Below are positions 9,940 through 18,029 of a stretch of 24,592 bases of DNA, one piece after another. Numbering within the stretch: the stretch's first letter is position 1; the number at the start of each line of letters is the position of its first letter. Source of the DNA: Gryganskiella cystojenkinii. Its lineage: Eukaryota; Mortierellomycota; Mortierellomycetes; Mortierellales; Mortierellaceae. A model generated the notes under the pieces. That model worked only from the letters and a program-made list of their open reading frames with translations. It was not told the DNA's origin and did no database searches. Both the position numbers and the translations under genes were made by a program. The DNA is taken from positions 6,889 through 31,480 of the forward strand of contig JAAAIG010000440.1 of NCBI GenBank assembly GCA_015852425.1, given 5' to 3'.

Positions 9940-10035
9940 CTAAAAAAACAAAAGTGCGAGGAGATAGTTAGCAGGAGATACAGGCAATTCTTTTTGTATT
10001 GTTTTGTATTCCGTTTCTTATCCAAAGTTTGTTAC
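9940..10035 (-). other. Probable intron in the 5' leader of the duplicated-domain gene
   Basis: On the minus strand a 96-nt segment begins CAAG|GTAACA and ends TTTTTTTAG, with an ideal branch-point sequence GCTAAC about 30 nt before the acceptor. It would be removed from the 5' leader, leaving the first ATG of the spliced message at 9887. cDNA would settle this. Confidence 0.55.
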
Positions 10036-10130
10036 CTTGATGCGAGATCCTGGGACGAGGATGTGCTGTAGTGAAAAAAAGGTTGAGATTGAAGATAAAG
10101 AACTAGAAAAAAGTATGATCTAATACAGTC

Positions 10131-10138
10131 TTTTTATA
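10131..10138 (-). promoter_or_regulatory. TATA-like element for the duplicated-domain gene
   Basis: The minus strand reads TATAAAAA here, about 95 bp upstream of the predicted end of the first leader exon and 244 bp upstream of the start codon. This is a plausible core promoter position for a transcript starting near 10100. Confidence 0.35.
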
Positions 10139-11284
10139 TTCGCTCCACGGGTTTCTTTCTTCGAGAGTGCAAATATTAAGAGCACAGCGTGGCCACTACC
10201 CTAGCAAGGGAGAACAACGAGGGTCCCCGCACCACATGGAACGTACTTGTTTTCTTGAAAAACAGAAAGAAGATAGTAAGAAAAAGGTTATTTCCCAGAT
10301 TCCCATTCTGTCAAAGAACCATCAGTTCTTGCATATCTCCTTTACGCCTTCGGTCCTTGTGTGTACCCGTAAAAAAGACAGACCAGAACGCAAGATAGTC
10401 CAATGAGCTGACATCCTTCTCATTTTTTTTTCTCTCAAAAATACGAAATGAGACCCATGACCCATGTCAGTCCTGACGAGCCAAAAAAGTGAGAAAAATG
10501 AATAAAAGACGCAGCCGGCTGCCATCGTCGCACAACCTTCTACTGGTTCCTTCCGCCTCATGTTAGTTTTAATCTGTGCAGCTGGAGTAGCTAAAGAATA
10601 TACAAAAGGAGTGACCCAGGCCTTTTTTTAACGAGCAAGAGGGCGAGGGGTGAGGACTCGAGTTCTAACTGCTCCTGCAAACTTTGATTTTCTTTTTAAA
10701 CCGTGCGCGACAACGTGCTCTTCCATCACGTCCATCGGGCGAGTCCTTTGCGAGTGTTGTTCTCTAAAGATAGGAAAATAAAGCGGATACTGTATGTCTA
10801 TTTGCTGTTTTCAGTCGGGAAGACGAGGAACAAAGAACAATGATAAGTGTGCTAACCTTACACAACTCTTGTTATTTGTTTTAACATTAGCCATCTTACG
10901 CCACCTTTTCTCTATTTTTTCTCCTAGTAGTTGTAAGTCCTTACTACTTACCTAAAAATGGTCTTTGGATCCTAATTGACGCCGATCGTCTGCCGAGTAA
11001 AGAAAAAAAAATTCTCGCACAAAATGGAGAGACCAGGACGCACAGACAGGTGTCGGCGGAGTCTAGCGTCGCGTGCGTCTACTTTTGACTGTTCCCTGCA
11101 CACAGGGAATGGTTTCCAAACAGGGACCGGTCCAAACAAGACATGGTGAACTCTAATCCCCACACCACCACACAACACACTCCAAAAAAAAAGGAGAGAT
11201 CAACAATCGGGGGTTAAAAATTTTGCGCCGCTTGGGGATGCGTAGCTATCTTATTAAGGGCATTAGTCTAGGAACAGAGTTCTG
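10139..11284. other. Long intergenic region with no gene recognised
   Basis: More than 1.1 kb between the divergent duplicated-domain gene and the bZIP gene. Only short open frames with unconvincing composition are present. Seen here: scattered T and A runs, and a 10-bp palindrome GGACCGGTCC at 11124-11133 flanked by direct copies of TCCAAACA. No tRNA-like cloverleaf or conserved coding pattern was found. It probably carries upstream regulatory DNA for the bZIP gene. Confidence 0.4.
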
Positions 11285-11291
11285 TGAGTCA
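11285..11291 (+). promoter_or_regulatory. GCN4/AP-1-type site TGAGTCA upstream of the bZIP gene
   Basis: TGAGTCA is the 7-bp general-control element bound by Gcn4/CPC1-type bZIP dimers. It lies 294 bp before the first uORF and 596 bp before the main start. The gene encodes just such a bZIP, and cpc-1/cpcA genes of other fungi are known to be autoregulated, so autoregulation is a reasonable inference. Confidence 0.4.
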
Positions 11292-11369
11292 TCTTTTTGG
11301 ATGGGCGGGTGCAAGACTGCTGCGACTGCTGCTGGTTTACCTCAAACCCGCCGCAAAAAAAAAAGCATT

Positions 11370-11575
11370 TCCCGCCTCCTTTTTCTTTCTCTCTCTCTTT
11401 CTTCTCTTCCTTTCACTTCTTTCTTCAATTCTTTCTGCCTTTCCAAACACATACAAACTTATCTCTGAACATCCATTTCTGCTTCCAACTTTAGATTTTT
11501 TTTACCCTTCTATCTTTTTTTATTCGGTCGTATTAACCGATTTTCATAACACTTATCCATTTCCACTCACGCCTG
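11370..11575 (+). promoter_or_regulatory. Pyrimidine-rich core promoter region of the bZIP gene
   Basis: Long C/T-rich tracts without any ATG run from the TGAGTCA-containing upstream DNA to the first uORF. Transcription start sites in this window seem to lie in or just after such tracts. The exact start cannot be read, but it must lie upstream of 11585 if both uORFs are in the message. Confidence 0.35.
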
Positions 11576-11584
11576 CCTGACAAG

Positions 11585-11605
11585 ATGTCTCCCCTCTCTG
11601 CTTAA
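11585..11605 (+). promoter_or_regulatory. uORF1 of the bZIP leader (6 codons plus stop)
   Basis: ATG TCT CCC CTC TCT GCT TAA, with A at -3, encodes MSPLSA. It is the first ATG after the pyrimidine-rich promoter. A very short, well-initiated first uORF is the permissive element in GCN4/cpc-1-type leaders: ribosomes translate it, stay bound and resume scanning. Confidence 0.6.
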
Positions 11606-11622
11606 AGCCTCGTTCTTCTGAA

Positions 11623-11710
11623 CACCCCCCAAATCGCGCCCAGACAAAAAGAATTAACCCCCAAGAATAATTATCTAGCCTTCGGCACCCCCCCAAGAAA
11701 TCGCCCCAGA
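11623..11710 (+). repeat. Imperfect direct repeat of a C-rich motif in the bZIP leader
   Basis: Two copies of a motif with a run of six or seven C, then AA, then ATCGC and CAGA, lie at 11623-11644 and 11686-11710, between the two uORFs. Two shorter TTAACCCCCA elements sit nearby (about 11654 and 11718). The function is unknown; C-rich mRNA elements can bind KH-type poly(C) proteins. Confidence 0.5.
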
Positions 11711-11741
11711 AACCCTTTAACCCCCACTCGCACTATCCAAA

Positions 11742-11834
11742 ATGGCCTCCTACGCCCCCCACTCGATCTACAACCTGAACAACAATATCAATTCGATCAA
11801 TATCCATAATTTTGTAATTTCCTTACACTCGTAA
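11742..11834 (+). promoter_or_regulatory. uORF2 of the bZIP leader (30 codons plus stop)
   Basis: The ATG at 11742 lies in a strong context (AAAATGG) and opens a 30-codon Asn/Ile-rich frame ending in TAA at 11832-11834, only 52 nt before the main start. A longer, well-initiated last uORF close to the main ATG is the inhibitory element in cpc-1/cpcA/GCN4-type genes. It would block the main frame unless low eIF2 ternary complex lets ribosomes scan past it. Confidence 0.65.
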
Positions 11835-11886
11835 ACCCCTTTTCAATCAACTTTTCTATACTTGAAAGTTTTTCCACATTTTTACA

Positions 11887-12879
11887 ATGTCTTTTACAAT
11901 CGACCTTTTCGACGATAATCTCTTGAAGTCTGCGGACTCTCTTGAGAACGCCCTTGCCAGCTGTAAGTCTTTTTTTTTATCTTGGTTTTTCTTTAGATTT
12001 TGTTGTATACTCCAAAACAATTGGTGTGGAAATCTTATCCAATCGCTCAGTTTCTAATTATAATCTTTTCTCTTTTTTCCGTTATCGAATCTTTTAGATG
12101 GTAAGCTGGCTTCTGGCCCCGTTGATCAGAACCTTTTCTCACCCGTCTCTTCCGTCTCGAACGGCGGTAACGGCTTTGATGAGTTTTTGGCCTCGGACTT
12201 CCAGTTCGGTCTGTTGTCGAGCGATGAGTCCCCTGCGCTCTCACTCTCCTCCAGCCCCTTCACTGCCATGGACGATTCCCCCGTCCTCGGCTTTGATAGC
12301 TACGGTTCCTCGGCCATCGGTGCCTCGCTCTTTGACTTCCCTGTCCAGTCTGAGGTGGTCTCTTCAGTACCCTCGACCCCCATCCTGAACAACAAGTCTC
12401 GCCCCGTCTTGACGACTGCCGCTGTCCAGCAGGCTGCTGCGGCCTTGAACATCCCTTGGAGCCATGACCTGGAGCTCGCCGTGATGGCTCAGGCTGCAAA
12501 CCACTCAACCTCGGTTTTGCCTGCGCTGAACATGCCTGCCCCAGTTGTTGTCCCCAAGGTCGAGTCTGTCGAGTCGATCGCTGCAAACAAGAAGCGTGCC
12601 ATCTCGCCCGAGGAAGAGCCCGATGAGATTGTCGCCAAGCGTGCCAAGAACACGGATGCGGCCCGTCGCTCCCGTCTCAAGAAGTTGGTCAAGCTCGAGA
12701 CGCTCGAGACCAAGGTCTCTGAGCTCGAGTCGACGAACACGCGCCTGACGATGAAGGTCGCTGTCCTCGAGACCGAGAAGAATGGTCATCTGGTCAAGGA
12801 GGCCGAGCAGAGCGTCCGTATCGCTCAGCTCGAGGCCAAGCTTGCCGAGGCCCATGCTGCCTTGACGAGCCGTGCCTAA
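11887..12879 (+). CDS. GCN4/CPC1-type bZIP transcription activator, two exons
   Basis: Exons 11887-11962 and 12098-12879 (135-nt GT-AG intron, phase 1, TGTAAGT donor) encode 285 residues. The C-terminal bZIP has a basic region around 206-221 with the signature NTDAARRSR, nearly identical to the Gcn4 motif as I know it. A zipper follows with leucines at 228, 235, 242 and 249 and further heptads toward the C-terminus. Residues about 50-110 hold acidic/aromatic clusters such as FDEFLASDFQF and FTAMDDSP, resembling an activation domain. The family binds TGACTCA and activates amino-acid biosynthesis during starvation. Two uORFs and an upstream TGAGTCA support this role and suggest translational control through eIF2 phosphorylation. 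The start has A at -3. It is likely the functional GCN4/cpc-1 orthologue, though paralogues are possible. Confidence 0.88.
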
Positions 12880-13201
12880 GCCAATCTCTTTTCTCTCCTT
12901 GTATCATCTCCATTCGTTCTTGCTCTTCTCTTTTTTTTTCCTTTTGCATTTGTAATTTTCATCTTTCTGTTCGACTAAACATATCATTGCCAACAACCTG
13001 TTCTATCTCAAAGCAATAAAAAACTCGATTCTGATCGTAATTCTTCATATTTTGTGGATGTTTCGTTTGCGTACCGCAGCAATCGGCCCTCAGATTTATT
13101 TTCCAACGCAGCTGTCACTCAGCCACCCTGACTGTTTTTTAAAGAGACTGATCAAATCGAATTCGATTATTCGACTCAATGCTTGACATCGCCCGCATTC
13201 C
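12880..13201 (+). other. Intergenic region between bZIP and F-box genes
   Basis: These 322 bases hold the T-rich 3' untranslated region and AATAAA of the bZIP gene, then the short promoter of the next F-box gene. An ATG at 13179 opens an 18-codon frame that overlaps the F-box start out of frame. No other gene is seen. Confidence 0.45.
13015..13020 (+). terminator. Polyadenylation signal AATAAA of the bZIP gene
   Basis: AATAAA lies 136 nt after the bZIP stop codon in A/T-rich DNA and upstream of the next gene, a plausible 3' end signal. Confidence 0.5.
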
Positions 13202-15385
13202 ATGCTCGACAATGCTCTCGACCTGGTTGAGATAAGACTCAACATCGGTGCATTCCTCTCCCTCCAAGATCTCACCGTGTGCATCCGAGTTTGCAAGGCT
13301 TGGCAGTCGACATTTGAAATTCTGATCTGGAAAGATCTCACGGTGGGACTCGATACTACTTTTTATCCGTACCTGTTGCAACCACAGCACTTCAGCGAGC
13401 TTCATCTCAGTCTCAGAGAGCCTGATGCGTACGATGGCATTATTGACACCGATACCGTCCATAGCAGCAAAGAAAACGACGGCAACGGCATTAACTTGGA
13501 ACTCCAACGGCTCTTCAACACGTTCGGTCCTCACCGCCACGCTGTCCCGTTGGCCCCGTCCCTGATCAAGGATCATGCTCACCATATCCGATCCCTGACT
13601 TATGAGGGTTCCATTGCCCCATTTGATCATCTCTTCCTTGGCAATCATTGCACACATCTCCAGAAACTGCGACTATTTGGACCGACATTTAATACCTGCG
13701 AGATGAGCCGTCGAGTCGGGTTCGACAGCAGCACCAACAATGGCAACCTTTCCTCACTCTGGCGCACGTTCCAAGCGCTCATCGAAGACAACAGGACGAC
13801 GCTGAAGGAATTTGAATTCCATACGACTATACAACAGTTGGTGATCACACCCGAATTCGCCTGGAGTATGGTCGAGCTTTGTGGTCATCCAAGGTCCCAG
13901 CTTCGGAGGATGGCGATCGTGAGTTGGCCAAATATACCCCTGCCGGAGTTGCTGATGATTTGGAAATCGGCTCAGTGTCGAGTCGAAAAGTTTGAGCTAA
14001 AACGGTGCGAAGTCGTCCGAGGATCCATGCTGGAGATCTATTCAAGTGCGTCGACGTCGTCGAGGTCCGAGAACTTTCCGCGATTTTGGTGCATGACCGA
14101 TCCCAAAGAGTCCTCAGACGAAGAAGATTCAGAAGGCGATCTCTCTACTCCTGCGATCGTCACCAAGGAAGCCGAGTTGAGTAAGCTCAGGAGGCGGTGC
14201 TGGGTCTTTGTGAACTCGTCCGTGACGCTCTATCCTCAGGTCATGTGGGACGAAGAATCCCTGCGCCGGTTTGAAGATGACGATATTGTTGATGATAAAG
14301 GCAGGTTCCTGGAGGAGGTTGACCGCAAGGGAAGGACTGTCCGTGAAATGGTCCTGGATGAGTTTCGCGGTATGGGACCTGATCTTGTCTTTAGATTGTT
14401 ACTGGGTCAAGCTCCGAAACTCAGGCGACTCGTCTGGCATCTGCATAGGTCAACGGAGCACTGGATAACAGCTCAAGGTGGAGGATCCGATCTCATGACG
14501 ACTTCACTGTTGCTCCATCCAAGGTTTCTGGATCGAGGATTTGGAAGCGGCCAGGTCCCCCATCAACGACATCGACGTTGGCCCGAGCTGGAATCCATCA
14601 CGATCACTAGTACAAGAGGAACTGCTGGCATCTCGGACCTCGTACTAGAGCTTCTGTTGGAGAACATCGGGCAAGAGAATAGTATTGTCGACATATCCAT
14701 CCCGACTCCAAGTCCTCTAAAGATCCTCCATCTTCAAGGCGTCGGATTCGGAGTGCGGGCGTTCAATACCTTGAGGAACGAGGATCATCTTCAGGGTCTT
14801 GTGGAGCTGGATTTGATGCGTTGTCCGGACGTGACAGGAGCCATGTTGCAAGAAGTGTTGGAGTCGTGCCCAAGACTGGAGGTCATTGCTGGAAATTTCA
14901 TCCGAGCCGAGGATATCACGATGGGCCTGCCTTGGGTGTGTCTCGGTCTGAAATCCTGGAGGGTTCATATCGACCTGACAACCACGATAACAAGCAACGC
15001 GTCTGTTGGTGAGGCAAAAAACAACAATGTGGACGCAAGATCAAAGGCTGAACAACTCTTGATCTTTGAGCGATTCTCGACGCTGAGAGATCTCGAGTCG
15101 CTGGATTTGGATCAGATCTTTCCGGTGCGAGAACGAGGTCAAGCAGTCCAGACGCTGGACTGGCAGATGAAGCGCGGTTTAAATTTGCTTGAGACCATGA
15201 CACGACTGGAGCGGGTGCGGTTCCTGCAGATGCATTCGATGAACATGTCCAAGAGCGCGGTACAATGGATGTTGGATCATTGGCCGGCGCTGAGCTCCGT
15301 GCAGGGGCGTCTTGGCAGGACTAAGGCGGAGCACAAAGATTTGGCAAGACTGCTCAATAGCCGAAACATAAGTACGCAGCTATAG
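13202..15385 (+). CDS. Large F-box/LRR protein, probable SCF substrate receptor
   Basis: Single-exon gene of 727 residues. The F-box is at the extreme N-terminus: LDLVEIRLNIGAFLSLQDL, CIRVCKAWQSTF, IWKDLTV. The remainder is a leucine-rich-repeat array, clearest in the second half (LVELDLMRCPDVTGAMLQEV, LPWVCLGLKSWRVHIDL, LESLDLDQIF), and ends with QWMLDHWPALSSV. A short acidic, serine-rich insert (KESSDEEDSEGD, near 300-312) interrupts the array and could be phosphorylated. The WVCLGL and W-x-x-x-H-W-P segments tie it to the F-box genes at 7193, 18030 and 22284. The start is the ATG immediately before the F-box; an upstream out-of-frame ATG at 13179 could reduce its translation. The substrate is unknown. 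Confidence 0.85.
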   Translation: MLDNALDLVEIRLNIGAFLSLQDLTVCIRVCKAWQSTFEILIWKDLTVGLDTTFYPYLLQPQHFSELHLSLREPDAYDGIIDTDTVHSSKENDGNGINLELQRLFNTFGPHRHAVPLAPSLIKDHAHHIRSLTYEGSIAPFDHLFLGNHCTHLQKLRLFGPTFNTCEMSRRVGFDSSTNNGNLSSLWRTFQALIEDNRTTLKEFEFHTTIQQLVITPEFAWSMVELCGHPRSQLRRMAIVSWPNIPLPELLMIWKSAQCRVEKFELKRCEVVRGSMLEIYSSASTSSRSENFPRFWCMTDPKESSDEEDSEGDLSTPAIVTKEAELSKLRRRCWVFVNSSVTLYPQVMWDEESLRRFEDDDIVDDKGRFLEEVDRKGRTVREMVLDEFRGMGPDLVFRLLLGQAPKLRRLVWHLHRSTEHWITAQGGGSDLMTTSLLLHPRFLDRGFGSGQVPHQRHRRWPELESITITSTRGTAGISDLVLELLLENIGQENSIVDISIPTPSPLKILHLQGVGFGVRAFNTLRNEDHLQGLVELDLMRCPDVTGAMLQEVLESCPRLEVIAGNFIRAEDITMGLPWVCLGLKSWRVHIDLTTTITSNASVGEAKNNNVDARSKAEQLLIFERFSTLRDLESLDLDQIFPVRERGQAVQTLDWQMKRGLNLLETMTRLERVRFLQMHSMNMSKSAVQWMLDHWPALSSVQGRLGRTKAEHKDLARLLNSRNISTQL

Positions 15386-16026
15386 TACAGAGGGAGGAGC
15401 AGTAGCAGTAGCAGCAGCATGCAGCAATGTTGAAAAAAAAAAGCAACTTCATATGAAAAATCACGTGCAAATTAATAAGAATAACGGTGTCGAGGAGTAC
15501 AGCAAACAAGGAATCCCTGGCCCCTGGCTCTGGATTTCCCGGGATTCCAATGCCAACGGGTCTTTGGGACATGGTATGAAAAGAATGAATGCTAAAAGGA
15601 AGAGCATATGGCACCGTCTGCTGCCATTTATCTGCTCGTCCGTTCATTCCTGCCAATCTCCATTCCCTCCATTCTCTTACTTTCTTTTCAATGTCGTTCC
15701 TTGCCTTGTCCTTTGTTGCCCTTCTTTCCTTGGTCCTTCCCTCCTTGCTCCCTTCTTCTGTTTCCTTTGCTGTTCCATTTCCCTCCTACCCACCCCTTTC
15801 TCTTCCTGCCTATCTTTCTTCTGCTTCCTTTTACTGCTTACTCCTCTTTCTGTTCTTTTTTGCAGTTAAAAACAAGTTGGATTCAAAAAACAAAAAAGAA
15901 AAAACTCGCACAGGCTCTGCATTCTCGCTTTTTAATGGATCAGGTTGTGGGGCAAAGACAGACGGCAAGCGGTGCACACTTCTTCCACCTCTAGGCGAGA
16001 ACAGAGATCGAGGAGACAAGTCAACA
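15386..16026 (+). other. Intergenic and promoter region of the oxygenase gene
   Basis: About 640 bases. A short AGC/AGT trinucleotide repeat near 15397-15420 follows the F-box stop. A CACGTG lies near 15465. From about 15650 to 15865 there is a strong pyrimidine tract ending TTTTTTGCAG, which would serve as a splice acceptor if the leader has an intron. The frame of the oxygenase stays open through the whole tract from 15589, so an N-terminally extended protein cannot be excluded. Confidence 0.45.
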
Positions 16027-16890
16027 ATGCCTGCAGTTCTGCATGCCAACCAGCCTCAACTGAATCGACCAACAACAATTACTCCACAAACCGCCCGCGA
16101 GCACATTGATGGAGTCGCTGCCTTCCTTGGCGGCCTCGCCAATGTCATCATGCAACTCAGTCACCCGCCGGTCGGGTACGGGGTCCTAGAGAGCACCGTC
16201 GACAGCGGCAAAATCACCCTGTATCCCTTCAAGCGGTTGCGCACCACTCTAACTTACATGGCAGCAGCGATGATGGGCAATGACGATGACCGTGCGGCCA
16301 TACGCGAGGCGGTCAACCGTTCGCACCGGCCCGTGCACTCAAAGCCAGGCGCGCCAACCAAATATAACGCGTTCGACCCGAACCTACAGCTGTGGGTCGC
16401 CGCCTGCCTGTACTGGGGCATTGACGATCTCCATATTCGCATGCACGGAGCGAGGGAACCCGAGTTGGCCGAACACTTCTACCAATACAGCGCTCGCCTA
16501 GGCACCACGTTACAGATGCGCCCAGAGTTGTGGCCCGCCGACCGCGAATCCTTTTACCAGTACTGGGACGAGAATCTCGCCCGGCGCACCATCGATAAGC
16601 CTGTGCGTGACTACTTTAACCACCTCATCGATCTGAAAATGATGCCGCGCCCATACCAGGTGGTATTCGGGCGCCTTCACCGCTTCACCGTTACTGCACT
16701 GCTGCCTCAGCATCTACGCAACGAGATGGGCATGACCTGGACTGCGCGTGACGAGCGGCGCTTCACCCTGATGCTGCGCGCGATCTCCGTGGTGTGGATC
16801 CGGTTGCCGCCGATCCTTCGGTGTGCCCCGCTCAATACCTCTCTTGCGGACATGCGTATCCGTCGCTGGTTAGGTTTGCCGCTGATGTGA
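16027..16890 (+). CDS. MpaB/DUF2236-family oxygenase, probably of actinobacterial origin
   Basis: Intronless gene, 287 residues when started at 16027 (CAACAATGC context). The sequence follows the DUF2236 family, which includes rubber oxygenase Lcp and fungal MpaB; characterised members are heme-dependent oxygenases. Visible landmarks: GGLANVIMQLSHPPVGYGV (33-51, His46), P-FKRLRTT (68-74), NRSHRPVHS (97-105, His100 and His104) and the block KYNAFDPNLQLWVAACLYWG (112-131). This wording resembles uncharacterised mycobacterial and rhodococcal proteins more than fungal MpaB. The gene is visibly G+C-richer than its neighbours, with many GCG, CGC and CCG codons. Together these points suggest bacterial transfer. 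The substrate is unknown; a hydrophobic or isoprenoid compound is possible. An in-frame ATG at 15691 would add 112 residues including a hydrophobic stretch. Confidence 0.82.
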   Translation: MPAVLHANQPQLNRPTTITPQTAREHIDGVAAFLGGLANVIMQLSHPPVGYGVLESTVDSGKITLYPFKRLRTTLTYMAAAMMGNDDDRAAIREAVNRSHRPVHSKPGAPTKYNAFDPNLQLWVAACLYWGIDDLHIRMHGAREPELAEHFYQYSARLGTTLQMRPELWPADRESFYQYWDENLARRTIDKPVRDYFNHLIDLKMMPRPYQVVFGRLHRFTVTALLPQHLRNEMGMTWTARDERRFTLMLRAISVVWIRLPPILRCAPLNTSLADMRIRRWLGLPLM

Positions 16891-17011
16891 CAGCACACCG
16901 ATCTCCACATCCGAATAGCAAACTTCAGGCTAGAGTATCGCAGAGAAATTCAAAATTCAGCATTCAACTTGATTCGATTCGGTTTTTCGAATACAAATAT
17001 CATACCGATTC

Positions 17012-17031
17012 GATTCGACATATGTCGAATC
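17012..17031. repeat. Perfect 20-bp palindrome in a GATTCG-rich patch
   Basis: GATTCGACAT followed by its exact reverse complement. Around it, GATTCGATTCG occurs twice (about 16972 and 17007), and CTTGATTCGA near 16969 is the inverse of TCGAATCAAG at 17025-17034. This may be the end of a small mobile element or a protein-binding site. No target-site duplication or full element was found. Confidence 0.5.
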
Positions 17032-17498
17032 AAGTCCTCATTCGACTTTTCGATACTCCTTTCTGCTTTGACAAGCGGCTTTAATTTTATTTTAAAAAAT
17101 CCATCATTATCTTCTCCATGAAACGCTCTTCCCCACTTTCTCTTCGTCAACTATTCGCTCCAACAATGACAAACTCACCCATACAGAACCCGCTGTCTTC
17201 TTCAACATTCTCCCCTTCGGCCCATTCGGACCATCCATCTATTATTATCCCTCGCGCAAGCGCGTCCTCGTGCTGGAATGTCCTAGTCCTTGGGGGTAGC
17301 TGTGGGTGCCATTTGGAGTCAGCATATCCGGGGATTGGATCGGTCTTAAGTTTGCGTCGATCATGCTCCTAGCCCCTGAAGAATGTGTTTACAAACTTCT
17401 TTGTTTTTCGCCTTTCCTTCCTTTTTATAAGTGCTTAATCAGCTTTTGAAGGCAAGCAATTGGGATGCCTGGCAGTGTTCTGAATTATCTTTCTTCAG

Positions 17499-17720
17499 AT
17501 TCAAGTTAAAGAGCTGGGCACGAAACGCAGGGTCAACGAAGTCCTCTACGGTTCTACCTGGTCAGAGTGGAAACAGCATTGGGTGGGTTGAATGTTGGAG
17601 GGAAAACTCCGACCATAAAGGAGAGTGACAGTAGCGGCACTGCTGAGAGAAGCAACGAAGGATTATACCGACGAGGATGAGGATGCAATGGACATCGATG
17701 CTCCTGATATTAATGAATGA
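17499..17720 (+). pseudogene. Possible decayed coding fragment
   Basis: One frame reads as protein-like sequence in two pieces. The first, 17499-17588, includes VKELGTKRRVNEVLYGSTW and ends at TGA. The second, 17634-17717, includes ALLREATKDYTDEDED and ends MDIDAPDINE before TGA. Two stops (TGA at 17589 and a TAA) separate them, and no intron I tried removes the stops cleanly. An earlier stretch near 17165-17280 also looks protein-like, in another frame. I do not recognise the parent gene; chance cannot be excluded. Confidence 0.3.
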
Positions 17721-18029
17721 GATTGCTGCAATGACAGTTCAGTCGAGACGATTGCCGCTCGAATCTTGATGTGATGACATTTAGTAAGCTTCAAAGACTG
17801 TGGCTCGGATCAAAGATCCGGCACTCGGTATTCGGTACCTTGAACTGATTAGACCATGTAGAGCTCTTCATACCTTTAGCCGATCCCTGCATGAATCTCA
17901 ATATTCCATCATCCATTGGGCAGCTCGTATAATATCCCTTACCTCTACCATAACAGCATAAAAAATCTTGATAAACGTGTAGAAGAACACACAAATATTT
18001 ATTTCCAATGAAAAACAAGGGCTGCAGTA

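Larger units (their letters stand above)
16891..18029. other. Gene-poor region with repeats and decayed coding fragments
   Basis: Over 1.1 kb between the 3' end of the oxygenase gene and the 3' end of the following F-box gene on the other strand. It contains GATTCGATTCG repeats and a 20-bp palindrome around 16965-17060, and fragments that look like degraded coding sequence between about 17118 and 17720. At 17998-18003 the minus strand carries AATAAA, 27 bp past the F-box stop and suited as its polyadenylation signal. Confidence 0.45.

Noticed and set aside
10560..10632. Short frame of 23 codons followed by a T-run, considered as a small gene or Pol III RNA
   Set aside because: There are no A and B boxes and no cloverleaf; the coding frame is too short to support.
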